Origin: G963665005 sp963665005
Lineage (GTDB): Bacteria; Bacillota; Clostridia; Christensenellales; SZUA-584
Length of the DNA stretch: 64,000 nucleotides
Direction of reading: 5' to 3'
NCBI GenBank assembly: GCA_963665005.2
Contig: CAXXTQ010000001.1
Location: forward strand, 1,178,001 to 1,242,000
The position numbers and the translations under genes were made by a program. Under the pieces are notes generated by a model. That model was not told the origin of the DNA and did not search any database. It saw nothing but the letters and a program-made list of their open reading frames with translations. Position 1 is the first letter of the stretch. Every line of letters begins with the position of its first letter. Below, piece by piece: positions 59,390 to 64,000 of the stretch.

Positions 59390-60532
59390 TTAACGAATAG
59401 CTCTTATTATTACCGGGAAAATATCTTCTGTATATATTTGGCATCCGTTGTCTTTTAGAGTATTGATTATATCAGCATTGTTGTTATAGGTGTCTTTGTC
59501 GACTGCCAGAATCTTAAGGTTCTTCAATCCTGAAAGCACACTTATATCATCTATTTCGTTTTCGAACAGATTAAGATTTTCAAGGCTGCTCATAACTCCT
59601 AAAACACCTATATCGTTTATATGTTGAAACGAAAGATCCAGTGTTCTGATATTTTGCAGTTCATGCAGCTCCCATATACCTACTGCATCACCTTCTCTGC
59701 ATTCCAAATGTTTGAGGTTTTTTAATTCAGCTAAAGCAATCAGCCTTATTGTACCGCATAGATATAAGGACTCCAGATTTTCAAGATTTGAAATAGCATT
59801 GAAATCGGCTTCATAGCAATGTTGTAAATCTAATACAGACAGATTGTTCAATTTACTTATCGCGCTTATATCCTGCAGTTCGAGATTATACTGAAGTTCG
59901 AGTACAGACAAATTTTCGAGCTCTGATATTGGGCTGATATCATGCAAATTATTAAATCTTAGCGAAAGCATTTCCAGATTTTCAAGTTCTGACAGAGGGC
60001 TTAAATCCTGAAAAGAATTATCTGTTCCGCCCTTTAAATGCGGAGCGTTTCCAAGTATAATAAGTTTTGTTAAATTTCGAGCATATTGAAGCCCTTCAAG
60101 ACTTTCTATACCGTCTCCCATCATTAACAGGCCGGATGATGAAAGTTTTGCTGATACATAATTTAATTCTTCTTGCTGAGCTTCCCAAGAAAAAGACACT
60201 ATCGCCAATTCTTCCAGAGAAAGCATATCCTCGGCAGTTATAGTACCTTTTGCTGGTATACCGATAGCAGATAAAGTCGACAAAATAGCTGTTCTGAGAG
60301 TTGTGTCCGGAATTTCCACTTCTATACTAAGGTCAATACCTTCATCGGTTGGAGTTGGCTCGGCTGTTTTTTCTGGTTTCTCGGTTGGCAATGTAGTTGC
60401 CGCTTGTATAGGTTCTGTGTTCTCCTTCGCCTCAGTTTTTTCAGGAGCCGCATTTTCCACAACTGTGTTTGCACAAGCAGCAATGTTTGTAATAAATAAT
60501 ACTATTATTACAAATAGAAACAGCTTTTTCAT
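59390..60532 (-). CDS. Leucine-rich-repeat lipoprotein (internalin-like)
   Basis: 380 residues from ATG 60532, after GAAGGAGAA. The signal peptide (KKLFLFVIIVLFITNIAAC) ends in a lipobox-like IAAC, followed by an Ala/Glu/Thr/Pro-rich linker (~20-58). About eight 21-22-residue repeats of the type LSPLSELENLEMLSLRFNNL / ISPISELENLSVLELQYN follow, forming a curved binding surface. It is exposed on the outer face of the membrane and could bind a protein or glycan. Not in an obvious operon. Confidence 0.85.
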   Translation of the reverse strand: MKKLFLFVIIVLFITNIAACANTVVENAAPEKTEAKENTEPIQAATTLPTEKPEKTAEPTPTDEGIDLSIEVEIPDTTLRTAILSTLSAIGIPAKGTITAEDMLSLEELAIVSFSWEAQQEELNYVSAKLSSSGLLMMGDGIESLEGLQYARNLTKLIILGNAPHLKGGTDNSFQDLSPLSELENLEMLSLRFNNLHDISPISELENLSVLELQYNLELQDISAISKLNNLSVLDLQHCYEADFNAISNLENLESLYLCGTIRLIALAELKNLKHLECREGDAVGIWELHELQNIRTLDLSFQHINDIGVLGVMSSLENLNLFENEIDDISVLSGLKNLKILAVDKDTYNNNADIINTLKDNGCQIYTEDIFPVIIRAIR

Positions 60533-60834
60533 TTCTTCTCCTTTCGAATAAACAAAAAATTTTATTCTGACAAACAAAAGAAGCGTGTTACGAAATGTAA
60601 TTATGGGTTTATAACTAATATTACTATAAATTTTAATTTATTTCAAAAAAAATTTATATACTAAAATTTTCAAATTTCGATCTTTATTAGAATAAAAAAT
60701 TCAAGATTTAACAAGTTATATATAAAACTTTTTATGGTATAATTTTAAAGTAAATACATTGATAATATAAAAAACATGTCAAATTATATTCTTTGAAACA
60801 ATATGCATGAACAAATTCAGAAAGGATTTATGTT

Positions 60835-61926
60835 ATGGCGTTCAATTATTATACTATAATCATTGGTTTTTTAATTGGATTTATACTTTTTTTAAAATTG
60901 CCTAAAATAGAAAGGCAGCTATATAAAAAAGCTGCAAAAAAAATATCAATTTCTGTTATAATTCCTGCACGAAACGAAGAAGCTAATCTTCCCAATATTT
61001 TATCTGATTTACAAAAGCAAACGTTTAATATTCATGAAATAATATGTGTCGATGATAATTCAGAAGATTCGACGTTTGACATTATAAAGAAATTTGGTGT
61101 AAAAAGTGTAAGGTTGAACAACCTTCCTAAAGGCTGGAAAGGCAAAACGTGGGCATGTCAAAATGGAGCCAAAAAAGCATCCGGAGATATTCTTCTCTTT
61201 TTAGATGCTGATGTTAGGCTGTCTGAAAATGCAATAGAATCTATGGTGAGCCGATACAGTATAAATAGAAAGCCTCTGTCTATACAGCCATATCACAATA
61301 TGAAAAAACAGCACGAATTTTTTTCAATATTTTTTAATCTCATTCAAATTTGTGCTACAGCAATGAGTATTCCATTTATTAAGCGAAAAATCGGGTTCTA
61401 TGGCCCGGTATTGATGGTATCAAAAGCTTTATTTGATAGGCAAGGCGGATATGAGACAGTTAAAGATTGTGTAGTGGAGGATTTTAATTTAGGCAGAAAA
61501 TATAATAAGAAAGGTATTGATATTGACCTTTTGCTGGGGGCCGGAGAAATTCAATTTCGAATGTATCCTAATTCATTTGCAGATCTTTTTGAAGGCTGGT
61601 CAAAGAATTTCTCAAGAGGCTCTATATCTATGCAATGGTGGCTGTTAGTTTCTATAATAGCGTGGATTGCATTTTTAACAGCTTTACCGATTGAACTAAT
61701 AAAAACTGCGGTAAAGGGTGAATTGACTTCATTCATTCTTCTTGCTTTTCTGTATATTTTAAACGTATGCGTTATTTATCGGACAGCTTATAATATAGGC
61801 TCATATCGTCTTTATGTTTGTTCTTTATATCCGATTTATCTCTTAATATTCCACGTTATCTTTGTTTACTCGGTTATAGCGGTTTTTGTACTAAAATCAA
61901 CGACATGGAAAGGCAGAAGACTTTAG
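60835..61926 (+). CDS. Membrane family-2 glycosyltransferase (CrtQ-like)
   Basis: 363 residues. One N-terminal helix, then the GT-A domain: SVIIPARNEEANLPNILSDL, DDNSEDST, LFLDADVRLS (metal DxD) and VVEDFNLGRKY. Two to three C-terminal helices follow. The FYGPVLMVSKALFDRQGG region and length resemble the 4,4'-diaponeurosporenoate glycosyltransferase CrtQ of staphyloxanthin synthesis. The next gene is CrtO-like, which supports a glycosyl-lipid product. No carotenoid synthase gene is nearby. RBS AGAAAGGA. Confidence 0.82.
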   Translation: MAFNYYTIIIGFLIGFILFLKLPKIERQLYKKAAKKISISVIIPARNEEANLPNILSDLQKQTFNIHEIICVDDNSEDSTFDIIKKFGVKSVRLNNLPKGWKGKTWACQNGAKKASGDILLFLDADVRLSENAIESMVSRYSINRKPLSIQPYHNMKKQHEFFSIFFNLIQICATAMSIPFIKRKIGFYGPVLMVSKALFDRQGGYETVKDCVVEDFNLGRKYNKKGIDIDLLLGAGEIQFRMYPNSFADLFEGWSKNFSRGSISMQWWLLVSIIAWIAFLTALPIELIKTAVKGELTSFILLAFLYILNVCVIYRTAYNIGSYRLYVCSLYPIYLLIFHVIFVYSVIAVFVLKSTTWKGRRL

Positions 61927-61935
61927 GAGGTTTAT

Positions 61936-62433
61936 ATGCAGCTGTTTTTTTTGCCTGAATGGCTTATGATACTGTCTTATGTTATATTATGGCCATTAAT
62001 GCAGATATCAATATCATTGATTGGCAATTTAATAAGCGATAAGCATTTTAACCCGGATTCTTGCTGGCTTAAAACAAGAAAATGGGAAGATGGCGGCAGA
62101 TTTTATAAGCGTATATTTAAAGTGCATAGATGGAAGCACCTTATTCCCGACGGTGCGAAAGCATATAAACAGGGATTTCGAAAAAAGAATATAAGAAGCT
62201 TAGATACAGTATACCTAAAAGCATTTATTGCAGAAACAGGCAGAGCGGAAATTTTTCATTGGTTACAGATATTACCGTTTTGGGTGTTTGGATTATGGAG
62301 CCCTCCTTTTGTTATATGGGTTATGCTGGGTTACGCCGTTATTGTCAACCTGCCTTGTATTATTACACAAAGATATAATCGTCCAAGACTTATTGCTGGT
62401 TATAAATATATTTTAAACAAGCAAAGCAAATAA
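61936..62433 (+). CDS. CrtO-like glycosyl-lipid acyltransferase
   Basis: 165 residues, length and order as in glycosyl-4,4'-diaponeurosporenoate acyltransferase: N-terminal hydrophobic helix, RWKHLIPDGAKAYKQGFRKK near residue 65, IAETGRAEIFHWLQILPFW, a second hydrophobic helix and NLPCIITQRYNRPRL. It is probably a membrane enzyme that esterifies the sugar added by the upstream glycosyltransferase. Nine bases separate the two genes; RBS TTAGGAGG. Confidence 0.82.
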   Translation: MQLFFLPEWLMILSYVILWPLMQISISLIGNLISDKHFNPDSCWLKTRKWEDGGRFYKRIFKVHRWKHLIPDGAKAYKQGFRKKNIRSLDTVYLKAFIAETGRAEIFHWLQILPFWVFGLWSPPFVIWVMLGYAVIVNLPCIITQRYNRPRLIAGYKYILNKQSK

Positions 62434-62542
62434 GAAAAGCGATGTTTTAAATAAAATTGCTGGAGGCAGGCGCTGCATATATAACAATACACACAAAATT
62501 CATCAAAAAAGCTTTATGATTTGCGGATTATAATCGTTAACA

Positions 62543-62571
62543 TTGACAAAAAAAATGGAGAAATCTATAAT
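62543..62571 (+). promoter_or_regulatory. Consensus promoter of the acyl-CoA synthetase gene
   Basis: TTGACA (62543-62548) and TATAAT (62566-62571), exactly 17-bp spacing, both boxes perfect. The ~190-nt leader 62580-62770 is structured: CTTTCGC (62625-62631) pairs with GCGAAAG (~62650-62656), and GGTGCACC is a palindrome near 62668. No other gene in 62434-62770. Confidence 0.8.
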
Positions 62572-62770
62572 ATTAATAGAAAAGCGGCTAAATTGACAAG
62601 TAAATATAGTCAGGCAAGGAACTTTCGCTTTTATATTATAAGCGCCTGCGCGAAAGGGAGCCAGCGGTGCACCGGCCTTATGGTAGAATTTCTGCATTAT
62701 GGCTGTTTTTTTATTATTGGTGAACGGTTTTTGATTATTGTGAGGAATAAAATAATAGGAGCATTCTGAA

Positions 62771-64000
62771 ATGAAATATAAAAACTACAAACCCGAAAGA
62801 TTTAAAGACATACGGCAGCTTGTCAAATATGCTTCAAACCAGCATAGCGATTTGGTGGCCTTTAAAGAAATTGACCGTGCAAACAATAAGATTTTAGAAT
62901 ATTCCTATACCAGATTGGAAATGGATATTAACGCTCTTGGAACCGCGATGTTAAAGATGGGTATGGATGGTTATCATATTGCGTTATTGTCTGAAAGCAG
63001 ATACGATTGGGTGCTGAGTTTTTTGACGATTATGTGCGGTGTAGGCGTTGCTGTTCCTTTAGATAAAGAGCTTCCTAATAAAGATTTAGCTTTGCTGCTT
63101 AAAAGAAGCGACTCGGATGCTGTTATTTGCTCGGAAACTTTTGTTCCTATTATTACAGATATACTGCAGGAATGTCCAAATATAAAAGTTGTAATCGTAA
63201 TGGATTCCGTCAAAGAGCACAGCGATTTTTATGACATTCGAGATTTGATTGAGCAGGGGCAAAAAATATTAAGTCAAGGGGACACTTCATACATAGATAA
63301 AAAAATAGATCCGGAGGGAATGTGCGAAATAATATACACTTCGGGAACAACAGGCGCTAATAAAGGCGTTATGTTAAGCCAAAAAAACATAATGTCCGAC
63401 CTGTTTGCTTTTATGCATTATATCAAGGTGCCTTCAGTCAGCTTCTCTGTGCTGCCGATTCACCACTCTTTTGAAAGCACCTGTAATATTTTCGGTGTTA
63501 TTTATAAAGGGAAAACTCTTTGTTTTAATGACAGCTTAAAATATCTTATGAAAAATATTGCGCTTTTCAAGCCCGGAATGGCACTTATGGTGCCCTTGTT
63601 TTTAGAAACAATGTATAAGCGTATTTGGGAAGAAGCCAAAAAAGAAGGATTGGACAAGCGATTAAAATTTGGCATATTCATAAGCAATATACTAAGAAAA
63701 ATAGGTATTGATAAAAGACGATTCTTTTTCAAGCCCGTACTGGATAAGTTCGGCGGCAATCTTGAACAGATAGTGTGCGGCGGGGCACCGCTTAGGACAG
63801 AGCTTATCAAAAACTTTGAAGAAATCGGAATAAATATTATAAACGGATACGGTATTACCGAGTGCTCTCCCGTAATATCGGCAAATGCTTCGGCTTGGAA
63901 AAAGCTTGGCAGCGTCGGCAAGGTACTGCCGGGCTGCGAAGTCCGCATTTCGGAGCCGGACAGCGAAGGAAATGGCGAGATTCAGGTAAAAAGCGATATT
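62771..64000 (+). CDS. Long-chain acyl-CoA synthetase (AMP-forming), truncated by window end
   Basis: 410 residues visible, open to the last base. ATG 62771. The AMP-binding P-loop is IIYTSGTTGANKGVMLSQ (~191-208), then VLPIHHSFE and NGYGITECSPVISANA. It should convert a fatty acid to acyl-adenylate and then acyl-CoA or acyl-thioester. Compared with fatty-acyl-CoA ligases the visible part is full and undamaged; the C-terminal ~130 residues are beyond the window. It follows the glycosyltransferase/acyltransferase pair and may supply their acyl donor. Confidence 0.9.
   Translation, partial: MKYKNYKPERFKDIRQLVKYASNQHSDLVAFKEIDRANNKILEYSYTRLEMDINALGTAMLKMGMDGYHIALLSESRYDWVLSFLTIMCGVGVAVPLDKELPNKDLALLLKRSDSDAVICSETFVPIITDILQECPNIKVVIVMDSVKEHSDFYDIRDLIEQGQKILSQGDTSYIDKKIDPEGMCEIIYTSGTTGANKGVMLSQKNIMSDLFAFMHYIKVPSVSFSVLPIHHSFESTCNIFGVIYKGKTLCFNDSLKYLMKNIALFKPGMALMVPLFLETMYKRIWEEAKKEGLDKRLKFGIFISNILRKIGIDKRRFFFKPVLDKFGGNLEQIVCGGAPLRTELIKNFEEIGINIINGYGITECSPVISANASAWKKLGSVGKVLPGCEVRISEPDSEGNGEIQVKSDI

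Noticed and set aside
62521..62769. Open frame before the acyl-CoA synthetase
   Set aside because: It covers the consensus promoter and leader and has no RBS or protein-like composition.
1..64000. CRISPR arrays, tRNA and rRNA genes
   Set aside because: No regularly spaced repeats, cloverleaf-like genes or rRNA segments were seen by eye.

Overview
The window looks like the chromosome of a spore-forming anaerobic Clostridia (low-to-moderate GC Firmicutes). The signs are strong purine-rich ribosome binding sites, some TTG/GTG starts, a CotJC spore-coat gene, a glycine cleavage operon with split GcvPA/GcvPB, a K+-type membrane pyrophosphatase, corrinoid methyl-transfer genes and a cobalamin riboswitch on metE.

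The main result is that bases ~110-34329 form one 34.2-kb integrated element that splits cotJC (manganese-catalase-like spore coat protein). The first 125 bases encode the middle of CotJC and run into an early stop. The missing C-terminal 64 residues lie at 34328-34522, just after a large serine recombinase gene. Both junctions share GCAGCAGA in the same codon register, so recombination there would restore an intact reading frame. Joining the two inner ends gives a near-perfect dyad around a central GA, as expected for a serine-integrase attP. A 48-codon ORF overlapping the recombinase start is a candidate directionality factor. The arrangement resembles the skin element in sigK and SP-beta in spsM, which are excised in the mother cell during sporulation, but here the cargo is a sugar-catabolism island with no recognisable phage or conjugation genes.

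Element layout. Left part (minus strand): xylulokinase, a polyol dehydrogenase and two tandem cytoplasmic GH10 xylanase-like enzymes. Next (plus strand): a GH42-like glycosidase and a second, unassigned TIM-barrel glycosidase-like protein, then a converging zinc alcohol dehydrogenase. From 12.5 kb a long co-directional run carries a ribose/xylose-type ABC importer (lipoprotein, double ATPase, permease), two ketose-3-epimerase-like proteins, a VOC protein, an SDR, two fucose/arabinose-isomerase-like proteins, an FGGY kinase, RpiB, DhaK, DhaL and a cupin isomerase. A LacI regulator follows, then a cupin/aldehyde dehydrogenase/SDR/flavin reductase group, a terminator and the recombinase module. 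Together these suggest uptake of plant-derived oligosaccharide or unusual pentose/tetrose sugars, isomerisation, phosphorylation and entry into central metabolism. The exact substrate is not visible from sequence.

Right of the element is ordinary chromosome: B12-riboswitch/metE, rsgA, a ferredoxin-type aldo/keto reductase, an acyltransferase/MFS/adenylation-ACP group, the gcvT-H-PA-PB operon, hppA, and a corrinoid methyl-transfer cluster (AraC/PocR-like regulator, corrinoid protein, DUF1638, a RACE-type activator, a Cys-rich protein and a UroD-type methyltransferase). The last 8 kb is a patchwork: an IS3-family (IS150-like) element inserted in the hairpin of a probable IS200/IS605 right-end remnant, a frameshifted zeta-toxin-like gene, a leucine-rich-repeat lipoprotein, a CrtQ/CrtO-like glycosyltransferase-acyltransferase pair, and an acyl-CoA synthetase cut by the window end.
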